Shown one piece after another: positions 8,335 to 16,131 of a stretch of DNA of 48,481 bases. Positions within the stretch are counted from its first letter, which is position 1. The number at the start of each line of letters is the position of its first letter. Where the stretch lies: positions 1 to 48,481 of the forward strand of contig QFZU02000090.1 of NCBI GenBank assembly GCA_003260025.2. The letters are read 5' to 3'. The position numbers and the translations under genes were made by a program. Below the pieces are notes generated by a model. The model was not told where the DNA came from, searched no databases, and saw only the letters and a list, made by a program, of their open reading frames with translations. The stretch is from Microbispora triticiradicis (GTDB taxonomy: Bacteria; Actinomycetota; Actinomycetes; Streptosporangiales; Streptosporangiaceae).

Positions 8335-9209
8335 ATGATGTGCGGCGTGGCGCAGACGGTGAGGCGGGCCTACAAGTACCGCTTCTACCCCACCCCCGCG
8401 CAGGCGTCCGAGCTTGCCCGGACGTTCGGGTGTGTGCGCCTGGTGTACAACAAGGCGCTGGAGGAACGCACCCGCGCCTACACCCGGGAGGGCGCCCGCG
8501 TCTGCTACGCGGAGTCCTCGGCCGCGCTGACGGCGTGGAAACGCACCGAAGAGCTGGCGTTCCTGGCCGAGGTGTCGTCCGTGCCGTTGCAGCAGGCGCT
8601 GCGGCACCTGCAGGCCGCCTTCGCGAACTTCTTCGCCAAGCGGGCCAAATACGCGGGGATCACCAGCCTGGTGGCTCTGTCCCGCCCGATCCCCGGCGTG
8701 ACCGGCGAGAACGGAAAGGTCGCCAACCCCCGGCATGAGCGCACCGACCGGCGCAGACTGGCCAAGGCCCAGCGCTCGCTCGCCCGCACAGCGGCGGGCA
8801 GCGCGAACCGGGCCAGGGCCCGGCTGAAGGTCGCCCGCGCCCACGCCCGGATCGCCGACCGGCGCCGGGACTTCCTGCACAAACTCAGCACTCGGCTCGT
8901 CCGCGAGAACCAAACGGTCGTGATCGAGGACCTCACCGTCCGCGCCATGGTCAAGGACCACTCCCTCGCCCGCGCCATCTCCGACGCCTCCTGGCGGGAA
9001 CTGCGGTCGATGCTGGAGTACAAAGCCGGGTGGTACGGGCGGGAACTCGTCGTGATCGACCGGTGGTTTCCCTCCTCCAAGCTGTGCTCGGCCTGCGGGG
9101 CACTGCAGAAGTCCACGTCCGAACCTGGGAGTGCGCCTGCGGCGCGGTCCATGACCGGGACGTCAACGCCGCCAGAAACATCCTCGCCGCCGGGCCGGCA
9201 GAGAGGTGA
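8335..9209 (+). pseudogene. tnpB: Disrupted TnpB (RNA-guided nuclease of IS200/IS605)
   Basis: TnpB proteins are normally about 380-420 residues. Here the N-terminus is intact (RRAYKYRFYPTPAQ, then FANFFAKRAKY), but KRAKY runs straight into AGITSLVALS, removing roughly 90 residues including the RuvC-I strand with its catalytic Asp. The RuvC-II part (VVIEDLTVRAMV) and FPSSKLCSACG remain. Just after that first zinc-ribbon pair the frame breaks near 9109. The missing continuation (WECACGAVHDRDVNAARN, with the RuvC-III Asp) is in the next frame and stops at a TGA (9207-9209) where homologues continue as NACGAGVRP. A deletion, a frameshift and a stop together argue against nuclease activity. Confidence 0.85.
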
Positions 9210-9229
9210 AACGCCTGTGGAGCTGGTGT

Positions 9230-9330
9230 AAGACCTCAACGGAGTCCTCCGAGCGGGCAACCGGCAGCGAAGCAGGAAGACCAACCTGTGAGGGTTGGAC
9301 TCCCCTCCCTGCAGGAGGGGAGGATGTCAA
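9230..9330 (+). ncRNA. Candidate omega-RNA (reRNA) scaffold at the right end
   Basis: TnpB elements make a guide RNA from the tnpB 3' region and the right end. Two adjacent hairpins are intact: CCAACC/GGTTGG (9281-9298) and CTCCCCTCC/GGAGGGGAG with loop CTGCA (9300-9322), followed by AGGATGTCAA. A guide would be read from just past about 9330. The 5' boundary is unknown; expression is inferred from family knowledge. Confidence 0.45.
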
Positions 9331-9449
9331 CGATCCTCCACGCTCAGACTGCCCGGTAAAGATCTCGCGAGCAATACGTAAAGTCTCCGATGCAGACGGC
9401 GGCCCCGTTTCCTACCCTCACCCGCAACACCACGGAGAGGCGGAGCACA

Positions 9450-11045
9450 GTGCGGGTCACGAGAAGCCGGGCGGCCGCCCTCGCCGCGGCCGCGGTCATG
9501 CTGAGCGGCGGCTGTGGAGGATCCTCGTCCGGCGGCGCGAAGGGCGCGGACGCCGACCGCTTCTCCGTCGCGCTGACCGAGCCCGACCACCTCACCCCCG
9601 GCAACACGTCCAGCGACTACTCGATCACCGTGCTCGACACGCTCTTCGAGACCCCGGTCTCCATCGACGCCGCCAGCGGCAAGCCGGTGATGCGCGCGGC
9701 CGAGTCGGTGACCAGCACCGACCAGAAGGTCTGGACGATCAAGATCAGGCAGGGGGGCGCGTTCAGCAACGGCGAGCCCGTCACCGCCCAGAGCTTCGCC
9801 GACTCCTGGAACGCCACCGCCTACGGCCCGAACGGGTGGACCAACAACTACTACTTCGCCAACATCGAGGGCTACGACAAGCTCAACCCCGAGAAGGGCG
9901 ACCCGTCCACCGACAAGATGAGCGGCCTCAAGGTCGTGGACGACCACACCCTGGAGGTCACGCTCACCGCGCCGTTCAGCCAGTTCCCGATCACGCTGGC
10001 GTACATCGCGTTCGCGCCGATGCCGAAGGCGGCGTTCGCCGACCTCAAGGCGTACGACCAGGCGCCCGTCGGCAACGGGCCGTTCGTCCTCGACGGCGCC
10101 TGGGAGCACGACCGGCAGATCAAGGTCAAGCGGTCGCCGGCCTACAACGGCGAGCGCAGGGCGAAGGCCGGCGGGGTCACCTTCAAGATCTACGCCGGCC
10201 GTGACACCGCCTACACCGACCTGCGGGCCGGCCGGGTGGACCTGCTGACCACGATCCCGCCGGCCAGTACGGCCGAGGCGCAGCGGCTGCTCGGCGACCG
10301 GTTCCTGCGGACCCCCGACGGCACGATGGACTACCTGGGCTTCCCGACGTTCGACAAGCGGTTCGCCAACCGCGACCTGCGCCGGGCGTTCTCGATGGCG
10401 ATCGACCGGAAGGCCATCGTCGACGCCGTCTACGACGGCGCGTTCAAGCCGATGGCGTCGCTGCTCGCGCCACTGGTGCCCGGCTACCGGGAGAACGCCT
10501 GCGGCGAGGCCTGCACGTACGACCCGGCCAAGGCCAAGGCGCTGTTCGACCAGGCGGGCGGCTTCAGCGGCACCCTGACCCTGTGGTTCTCCAACGCCGA
10601 CCCGAGCTACGAGCAGTGGATGACCGCCGTCGCCAACCAGCTCAAGCAGAACCTCGGCATCTCCGACATCAAGCTGCGCAAGGTCCCCGCCTCCGACTAC
10701 CTGTCGTCGCTCCGCGAGCGCAAGGAGGACGGCCCGTACCGGAACAACTGGGTCATGGACTACCCCAGCCCGCAGGACTACCTGGAGTACATGTGGGGCG
10801 CGGGCAACCGGATGGGCTGGGAGAACAAGGAGTTCGACGACCTGATCAAGCAGGCCAACTCGGCGCCCGGCCTCGACGCCAGCCTGCCGCTCTACCAGAA
10901 GGCCGAGGACGTCGCGCTCGCCGAGATGCCGATGATCCCGCTGTGGAACTGGCAGAACCAGGTCGGCTTCTCCGGCCGGATCAGCGGCGTGAACGTGACC
11001 CCGTACAGCAAGAACCTCTACGCGATCAGCGTGAAGCAGGGGTGA
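9450..11045 (+). CDS. ABC transporter solute-binding protein, family 5 (peptide/nickel type)
   Basis: A 531-residue extracytoplasmic binding lipoprotein. The N-terminus has Arg residues, an Ala-rich hydrophobic stretch and a lipobox-like LSGGC at about residues 17-21. The mature part has the family 5 signatures: WTIKIRQGGAFSNGEPVTA, RDLRRAFSMAIDRKAIV and NRMGWENKEFDDLI. It should bind oligopeptides or related cationic ligands. GTG 9450 is preferred to ATG 9390 because GGAG precedes it and it gives a proper signal peptide. Permease genes follow at 7 and then -14 bp, forming an operon. Confidence 0.9.
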   Translation: MRVTRSRAAALAAAAVMLSGGCGGSSSGGAKGADADRFSVALTEPDHLTPGNTSSDYSITVLDTLFETPVSIDAASGKPVMRAAESVTSTDQKVWTIKIRQGGAFSNGEPVTAQSFADSWNATAYGPNGWTNNYYFANIEGYDKLNPEKGDPSTDKMSGLKVVDDHTLEVTLTAPFSQFPITLAYIAFAPMPKAAFADLKAYDQAPVGNGPFVLDGAWEHDRQIKVKRSPAYNGERRAKAGGVTFKIYAGRDTAYTDLRAGRVDLLTTIPPASTAEAQRLLGDRFLRTPDGTMDYLGFPTFDKRFANRDLRRAFSMAIDRKAIVDAVYDGAFKPMASLLAPLVPGYRENACGEACTYDPAKAKALFDQAGGFSGTLTLWFSNADPSYEQWMTAVANQLKQNLGISDIKLRKVPASDYLSSLRERKEDGPYRNNWVMDYPSPQDYLEYMWGAGNRMGWENKEFDDLIKQANSAPGLDASLPLYQKAEDVALAEMPMIPLWNWQNQVGFSGRISGVNVTPYSKNLYAISVKQG

Positions 11046-11052
11046 CGCGGGA

Positions 11053-11982
11053 GTGAGGTACGCCGCGCGGCGCCTGGCGCAGGCGGTCCCGGTCTTCGTC
11101 GTGACCACCTTCCTGATCTACACGATGGTGTTCGCGCTGCCCGGCGACCCGATGCTGGCGCTCGCGGGCGACAAGCCGGTGCCCGAGCAGGTGCTCGCCG
11201 TCATGCGGCAGCGCTACCACCTCGACGAGCCGCTGCTCGTGCAGTACGGCCACTACATGCTCGGGGTGTTCCGCGGCGACCTGGGGGAGACCTTCACCGG
11301 GCAGCCGGTGAGCGAGCTGCTCCAGGACCGGTGGGCGGTCACCGCACAGCTCGCGCTCACCGCCTGGGTCTTCGAACTCGTCGTGGGCATCGGCCTCGGC
11401 GTCCTCGCCGGGCTGCGCCGGGGCGGGGCCGCCGACACGGCGGTCCTCGCCGGCACCACGTTCGTCATCGCCGTCCCGGTGTTCGTGGTCGGGTACACCG
11501 CCCAGATCGTGCTGGGCCTCAACCTGGGACTGTTCCCGACCGCGGGGACCGACGACGGCTGGCCGGGCAGCTACCTGCTGCCCGGCATGGTCCTCGGCTC
11601 GTTCGGCCTGGCGTACGTGGCGCGGCTCACCCGCACCTCGCTGGTGGAGAACCTGCGCGCCGACTACGTCCGTACGGCGACCGCGAAGGGGATGGTCCGG
11701 CGGCGGGTCGTCGGGCTGCACGCGCTGCGCAACTCGCTGATCCCGGTCGTGACCTACCTCGGCGTCGACTTCGGCAACCTCATGGCGGGCGCGGTCGTCA
11801 CCGAGGGCATCTTCAACCTGCCCGGGATCGGCCAGCAGGTGTTCCAGTCGATCCAGCTCCAGGAGGGCCCGGTCGTCGTCGGCGTCGTCACCCTGCTCGT
11901 CATGGTCTTCATCGCCGCCAACCTCGCCGTCGACCTTCTGTACGGCGTGCTCGACCCGAGGATCCGCCGTGCTCGCGCGTGA
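11053..11982 (+). CDS. ABC transporter permease, DppB/OppB type
   Basis: A 309-residue inner-membrane permease. The first membrane helix (VFVVTTFLIYTMVFALPGDP) and the conserved RYHLDEPLLVQYGHYM are typical of the DppB branch. The ATPase-contact loop EAA-like motif lies around TATAKGMVRRRVVGLHALRN, followed by VEGIFNLPGIG-like ending (TEGIFNLPGIGQ). It forms the channel with the next permease. A GTG start is 7 bp after the binding-protein stop. Confidence 0.93.
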   Translation: MRYAARRLAQAVPVFVVTTFLIYTMVFALPGDPMLALAGDKPVPEQVLAVMRQRYHLDEPLLVQYGHYMLGVFRGDLGETFTGQPVSELLQDRWAVTAQLALTAWVFELVVGIGLGVLAGLRRGGAADTAVLAGTTFVIAVPVFVVGYTAQIVLGLNLGLFPTAGTDDGWPGSYLLPGMVLGSFGLAYVARLTRTSLVENLRADYVRTATAKGMVRRRVVGLHALRNSLIPVVTYLGVDFGNLMAGAVVTEGIFNLPGIGQQVFQSIQLQEGPVVVGVVTLLVMVFIAANLAVDLLYGVLDPRIRRARA

Positions 11983-12808
11983 CGCCTGGTTGGAACTGCG
12001 CGGCCGGGCGGTCTTCTGGCTCTCCGCCACCGTCCTGCTGGTCGCGTCGGCGATGGCGGCCTTCCCCGGGCTGTTCGCCGCCCTGGGCCCGAACGAGCGC
12101 TGCGACCTGCGGATGTCCAAGCGCGGCCCGCAGGCCGGCGCGCTGTTCGGATACGACCTGCAGGGCTGCGACTACTGGTCGCAGGTCGTGCACGGCACCC
12201 GGGCGTCCGTCGTGGTCGGCGTCGCGGTGACCGTGTTCGCCCTGCTGATCGCCATCGTGCTCGGGCTCGTCGCCGGGTTCTACGGGGGCCTCGCCGACGC
12301 GCTGATCTCCCGGACCACCGACGTGTTCTTCGGCGTCCCCTTCGTGCTGGGGGCGACGGTCGTGCTGGTGGCCTTCCCCGACCACGGGATGTGGGCGATG
12401 ACGCTGGTCCTCGTCCTGCTCGGTTGGACGACGATGACCCGCCTGATGCGCGGCCAGGTCATCGCGATCAAGCACATGGACTACGTCGCCGCCGCCCGCA
12501 TGCTCGGCGCGAGCGACCGCAGGCTGATGGTCAGGCACATCCTGCCCAACGCGGTCGCCCCGGTCTTCGTGGTCGCGATGCTGAACGTCGGCAACGTGAT
12601 CGCGGGCGAGGCGACGCTCGACTACCTCGGCGTCGGCCTGCAGTACCCCGACGTGTCCTGGGGCCTGCAGCTCAACACGGCGCAGACGTTCTTCGCCGAG
12701 CACCCGCACCTGCTGGTCTTCCCGGCGCTGTTCCTCACCGCGACCGTGCTGAGCTTCCTCATGCTCGGCGACGTCGTCCGCGACGCCCTCGACCCCCGCC
12801 TGCGCTGA
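11969..12808 (+). CDS. ABC transporter permease, DppC/OppC type
   Basis: A 279-residue permease overlapping the previous gene by 14 bp. It has an N-terminal membrane helix, the DppC region FGYDLQGCDYWSQVVHGTR (equivalent to the usual GTD-x-GRD segment), the EAA loop YVAAARMLGASDRRLMVRHI-LPN and a C-terminal VSWGLQLN. Genes for the two ATPases normally following such pairs are absent; the next gene is on the other strand. The ATPases may be encoded elsewhere or shared. Confidence 0.92.
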   Translation: MLARDAWLELRGRAVFWLSATVLLVASAMAAFPGLFAALGPNERCDLRMSKRGPQAGALFGYDLQGCDYWSQVVHGTRASVVVGVAVTVFALLIAIVLGLVAGFYGGLADALISRTTDVFFGVPFVLGATVVLVAFPDHGMWAMTLVLVLLGWTTMTRLMRGQVIAIKHMDYVAAARMLGASDRRLMVRHILPNAVAPVFVVAMLNVGNVIAGEATLDYLGVGLQYPDVSWGLQLNTAQTFFAEHPHLLVFPALFLTATVLSFLMLGDVVRDALDPRLR

Positions 12809-12809
12809 C

Positions 12810-12839
12810 GCCGCGGCGGCGATCGCCGGAAACCGCGGC
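12810..12839. terminator. Hairpin between convergent genes
   Basis: GCCGCGG (12810-12816) pairs with CCGCGGC (12833-12839), and the interior holds the palindrome CGGCGATCGCCG. It lies between the ABC permease stop and the DUF1707 stop and could serve both strands. No U-tract. Confidence 0.5.
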
Positions 12840-12852
12840 AGGGCGGCCCGTG

Positions 12853-13425
12853 CTATCGCACGATGATGGTGCCTGGGCCGATCTTCCCCGTTACGTGGAC
12901 GCGCAGCCGAACCGGCGTGCCGGGGGCGACACGCGTGCGATTCTGTACGCTCCCACTGCCCACCGCCACATCCTCGACGTCCACGAGGACGTCCGGCGGA
13001 ACCACCAGCGTCACCGATCCGCTGCCCACCGACGCCTCGATCTCCAACGTGGGGGACGTGATGACGGCGCCGGTGAAGTCGAGAACGACGGATCCGCTCT
13101 TGCACTCGACCTGCATGCGCTGCGGCACCACCCAAGCGCCGTCGCGCTTCGCGCTCGCGCTGCCGACCGCGATCCGCGTCAGCTCCTTCGGAAGAGTGGC
13201 CGCGACACCGCGCGCCAACGCCGGTCCGGCCCCCGGAAGGTCCGTGAGCAGCGCGTCGAGCTCCCCGTACGTACGCGCCGTCAGCGCCGCTTCGAGCCGT
13301 TCGTTCAACTCGTCCGCGCTCAACCGGCCGTCTCCGGCGGCGACTCGTAGCAGCTCCACGACCTGCTCTCGATCCTTGTCAGACGCGCGCAGCTCGCCCC
13401 GACCGGGCGCCATTTCACCAGACAT
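12853..13425 (-). CDS. DUF1707 domain-containing protein
   Basis: A 190-residue soluble protein. The N-terminal DUF1707 (SHOCT-like) domain reads ELRASDKDREQVVELLRVAA and then GRLSADELNERLEAALTART. The C-terminal half is beta-rich with a repeated GSGSV pattern (VGSGSVTLVVPPDV, VGSGSVQNRTRV), resembling the LiaF/YvqF C-terminal beta-helical domain of envelope-stress proteins. No membrane segment is present. A TACAGT -10-like box lies 6 nt before the ATG at 13425, so the transcript may be leaderless. Function is unknown; a role in cell-wall stress sensing is inferred only from the domain. Confidence 0.83.
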   Translation of the reverse strand: MSGEMAPGRGELRASDKDREQVVELLRVAAGDGRLSADELNERLEAALTARTYGELDALLTDLPGAGPALARGVAATLPKELTRIAVGSASAKRDGAWVVPQRMQVECKSGSVVLDFTGAVITSPTLEIEASVGSGSVTLVVPPDVLVDVEDVAVGSGSVQNRTRVAPGTPVRLRVHVTGKIGPGTIIVR

Positions 13426-13498
13426 ATCTTCACTGTACTGATGCGGCCGTTCCCCGTCCCTGGGCTTGTGGAGCTTTAGGGGGTACGTAGGGGTCTGA

Positions 13499-13699
13499 GC
13501 ACATGCCCAGCGTGCGGCCGCCAATCGCGACGTCCCAGCCAGAACCTGGGAACTGCCGCTCGCCCATGCCGACCGCGGGGGGACGGGCATCGTCACGGCG
13601 CTGTCGGTTTCCTATCCCACGAAGCCGAGCCGGATTCACGCCCCGCAGGTCGTGATCGCCCTCCACGGCCTGCAGGTCGTCCAGGCGTCGCAGCAGTAG
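13499..13699 (+). pseudogene. Open gene remnant without start codon
   Basis: A 66-codon open stretch, bounded by TGA (13496-13498) and TAG (13697-13699), has no usable ATG/GTG near its beginning but has coding-like GC-rich third positions. It reads RTWELPLAHADRGGTGI, then ALSVSYPTKPSRIHAPQVV and ends HGLQVVQASQQ. I do not recognise it. It looks like the C-terminal end of a lost gene in the 380-bp space between the DUF1707 and STAND genes; apart from the flanking promoters, nothing else was seen there. Confidence 0.3.
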
Positions 13700-13774
13700 G
13701 TGACCCGTTTCCCGTGGAATGTCGGATTTCTAGGCGGGTGTGATTCCGATCGTTCCCTGCGATCGGTTGCCTGC

Positions 13775-13803
13775 TTGTACCCGATCCGCATGGTCTTTAG
13801 TCT
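13775..13803 (+). promoter_or_regulatory. Promoter for the STAND NTPase gene, probably leaderless
   Basis: TTGTAC (13775-13780) and TAGTCT (13798-13803) are separated by 17 bp. A start 6-8 nt past the -10 box falls on the ATG (13807) or the next codon GTG (13810). No ribosome site is present, which fits leaderless translation. Confidence 0.55.
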
Positions 13804-13806
13804 GGA

Positions 13807-15978
13807 ATGGTGGACGTTGAATTATCTTTGAAAGTGGTCGGGTCGGCCGTCGGCGTGATCGGGGTAGTAATAGCGTATTTGCAGCTTAGACGGGATGGCG
13901 GGAAGAAGCCGCACGACCCTCTCCCTTCCGGAAGTGCAGTGCTGGACCCACGAGTTATTCTCAGGCCGCCGGTAGGGCGGCTGCCCAAGGTATTCAGAGA
14001 CCGGAAGGCCGTGCGCCGAAAGCTCCGAAAGGCCGTGCGGCGGCCCGACGGAAAGGTTCACCTACTGCACGGCCTGGGCGGTTCGGGTAAGACCGCGATA
14101 GCCATCAAGACGGCCCAGGAAGTCGCTGGCAGGAGGCGGATGGTGTGGTGGGTTTCGGGTGTTACCTCGCCGGAATTCATCACCTCCATGGTGGACATCG
14201 CACGCGCGCTCGGGGCGAGGGAAAACGAGGTCGAGGATGTTCTGGCCGGCCGCGGAAATCCCGCCGACCTCGTCTGGAGATATCTGGAGCGGCACAAGAA
14301 GTGGTTGCTGATCATCGACAACGTCGATGACATCCGGGTGCTCGACGTGGGCACGATCAAGGCCGGCGACGGGAACGGCTGGCTCCGCCCCACACACAGG
14401 GGAACTCTGCTCGTGACAAGCCGGCTGGGCGACCTGTCGCAGTGGGGGACCTTCACGAGCGCCGATAAGGTGGGGCCGCTCGATCCGCGGGATGCGGCAC
14501 TGATGCTCCGTGACCTCGCGCCGTCGTCGGGCTCATATCAGGAGGCCGAGGCGCTGGCCGACGGACTCGGGTTCCTTCCGCTAGCCCTGCGCCATGTCGG
14601 CTCCCTCCTGTCCTCGCCTTTCTCCTCGGAGCCGAGTTTCGCCGCCTACTCCTTCTCCTTGAGAACCAATCTGAGCACACTGATGAAACAAGGCGAGAGC
14701 GAGCGTGACGTCCTGTCGAGAACCTGGGAATCGTCGCTCGACATGCTGAACGCGCAGGGACGAGGTCAGGCGCGTCCGATACTGCGAACCCTGTCGTGCT
14801 TCGCGCCCTCCATACCAATCCCCACCCGGATGCTGGACAAGGGGATTCTGGCGGACTTGTGCGACGGCGACGTCGAAGCGGTGACCGAGGGAATGAAGGC
14901 GCTCGAGTCCGTCAAACTCATCGACATAGCGGAGGGGCAGCCGGTCGATGGCGTCGCGATCGTGGTCCATCCCCTCATCGCGGAGGCCAACCGCCTCCAC
15001 CTGGACGAGGGGCGGGAGACCGCGCTCGTCACGAAAGTCTCCGTTGCGCTCGTCCTTCATGCCGTCGAAGGGCTGAAGATGGAGGAACCTCGCGACTGGC
15101 CACGCTGGTTCGATATGCGGCCTCACATGATGTCCGCGTTGGAGCAGGTCAGTCGGCATCCTGTGGACGGGTACCTCGGCGAGATGGCGAAGTGCGTGGC
15201 GCGCGCGATCGCCGCTCTTGTCTACGCGGGCTACTACACCACCGCGCTCGACGTGACGCGGACCGCGCTCTCACTCGTGCGCGGTCTCGGGGAATCCGAT
15301 CCGGGGCTTCTGGATCTCAGGCACGAGCTGGCAGGGGCGCTGCTTTACACCGGAAACGCCGCCGATGCGGAGCGGGAGTACCGCGCTGTCGCCGAGGCAA
15401 GGTCGAAGGCGTTTGGTGCGGAAGATCCGCAGACGCTGATCAGCCTGTTCCAGTTGGCGTATGTCCTGGCGATGACGGATCGGCTCGACGAGGCCGAGAA
15501 AGTGGCCCGCCGGGTGCTCGAGGTCAGGATCAGAGTGCTCGAACCCGGTGATTACTACATACTTGTCACGCGATACGTACTCGATGACATATTTTTCCGG
15601 CAGGGAAGATATGAGGAGTGCCGGCAACGATGTACTGCGTTGCTCGGCGATGTGCGCACCCTCCTGGGTGCCGAGCATTTCCTGACCATCACCACACAGC
15701 ACCTTCTCGCGCGTGTGCTGCTCGAACAGGGGGAACCGCGAGAGGCGGAGGCCGAGTTGCGAGCGGTGCTGGACGCCGGGCGCGGAACGCTCGGCGACAG
15801 GCATCCCGAAATGCTGAAGACCCGGCTGACGTTGGCGCGCGCACTGGCGACGATGAGACGGAAGAGGGACGCGCGGGCCGAACTCAATCGTGTCCTGACC
15901 GAGTTGGGTGGATCGGTCCCGGAAGGCCACTCGGTGTTCGAAGACTTCCAGCTGGCGGAAGACGCCCTGCAACGGTGA
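13807..15978 (+). CDS. STAND NTPase: NB-ARC with C-terminal TPRs and an N-terminal membrane anchor
   Basis: A 723-residue signal-transduction NTPase. Residues about 9-27 form a single hydrophobic helix followed by basic residues. The NB-ARC core has Walker A GLGGSGKT (89-96), Walker B LLIIDNVDD (about 167-175), a sensor TLLVTSR and the GLPLA-like GFLPLALR. The C-terminal third holds about five tetratricopeptide repeats of the kinesin-light-chain type, such as GNAADAEREYRAVAEARSKA and DRLDEAEKVARRVLEVR. STAND proteins oligomerise upon ligand binding; many act in regulation, programmed death or phage defence. No effector domain is visible apart from the membrane helix. Codon use is less GC-rich than its neighbours, suggesting transfer. 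Confidence 0.88.
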   Translation: MVDVELSLKVVGSAVGVIGVVIAYLQLRRDGGKKPHDPLPSGSAVLDPRVILRPPVGRLPKVFRDRKAVRRKLRKAVRRPDGKVHLLHGLGGSGKTAIAIKTAQEVAGRRRMVWWVSGVTSPEFITSMVDIARALGARENEVEDVLAGRGNPADLVWRYLERHKKWLLIIDNVDDIRVLDVGTIKAGDGNGWLRPTHRGTLLVTSRLGDLSQWGTFTSADKVGPLDPRDAALMLRDLAPSSGSYQEAEALADGLGFLPLALRHVGSLLSSPFSSEPSFAAYSFSLRTNLSTLMKQGESERDVLSRTWESSLDMLNAQGRGQARPILRTLSCFAPSIPIPTRMLDKGILADLCDGDVEAVTEGMKALESVKLIDIAEGQPVDGVAIVVHPLIAEANRLHLDEGRETALVTKVSVALVLHAVEGLKMEEPRDWPRWFDMRPHMMSALEQVSRHPVDGYLGEMAKCVARAIAALVYAGYYTTALDVTRTALSLVRGLGESDPGLLDLRHELAGALLYTGNAADAEREYRAVAEARSKAFGAEDPQTLISLFQLAYVLAMTDRLDEAEKVARRVLEVRIRVLEPGDYYILVTRYVLDDIFFRQGRYEECRQRCTALLGDVRTLLGAEHFLTITTQHLLARVLLEQGEPREAEAELRAVLDAGRGTLGDRHPEMLKTRLTLARALATMRRKRDARAELNRVLTELGGSVPEGHSVFEDFQLAEDALQR

Positions 15979-16131
15979 CCTGGGTCCGGACGTGTGACGG
16001 CCTCCGGGGGCGCCCGGGCGCGAAGACCGCTGTTCCCGCGATTACGGGAGTGTCTTCACCTGGAAACGGGCGCTCCAACTTAGGCGGGAAACCGTGAGTG
16101 GCTGCCTGTTTGCTGTAAGTAGCGTTCATGC

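Larger units (their letters stand above)
8212..9336 (+). mobile_element. Decayed IS200/IS605-type element carrying only tnpB
   Basis: The segment is bounded by a left-end hairpin (8218-8237) and paired right-end hairpins (9281-9322) and contains a single damaged tnpB. No tnpA (Y1 transposase) is present, so it is an IS1341-like form that cannot move without help in trans. Exact ends are estimated from the hairpins; this family makes no target duplication. It sits between the divergent luxR and ABC binding-protein genes. Confidence 0.75.

Noticed and set aside
9390-9449. ATG 9390 as the start of the ABC binding protein
   Set aside because: It lacks a ribosome site and would place about 20 extra residues before the signal peptide; GTG 9450 fits better.
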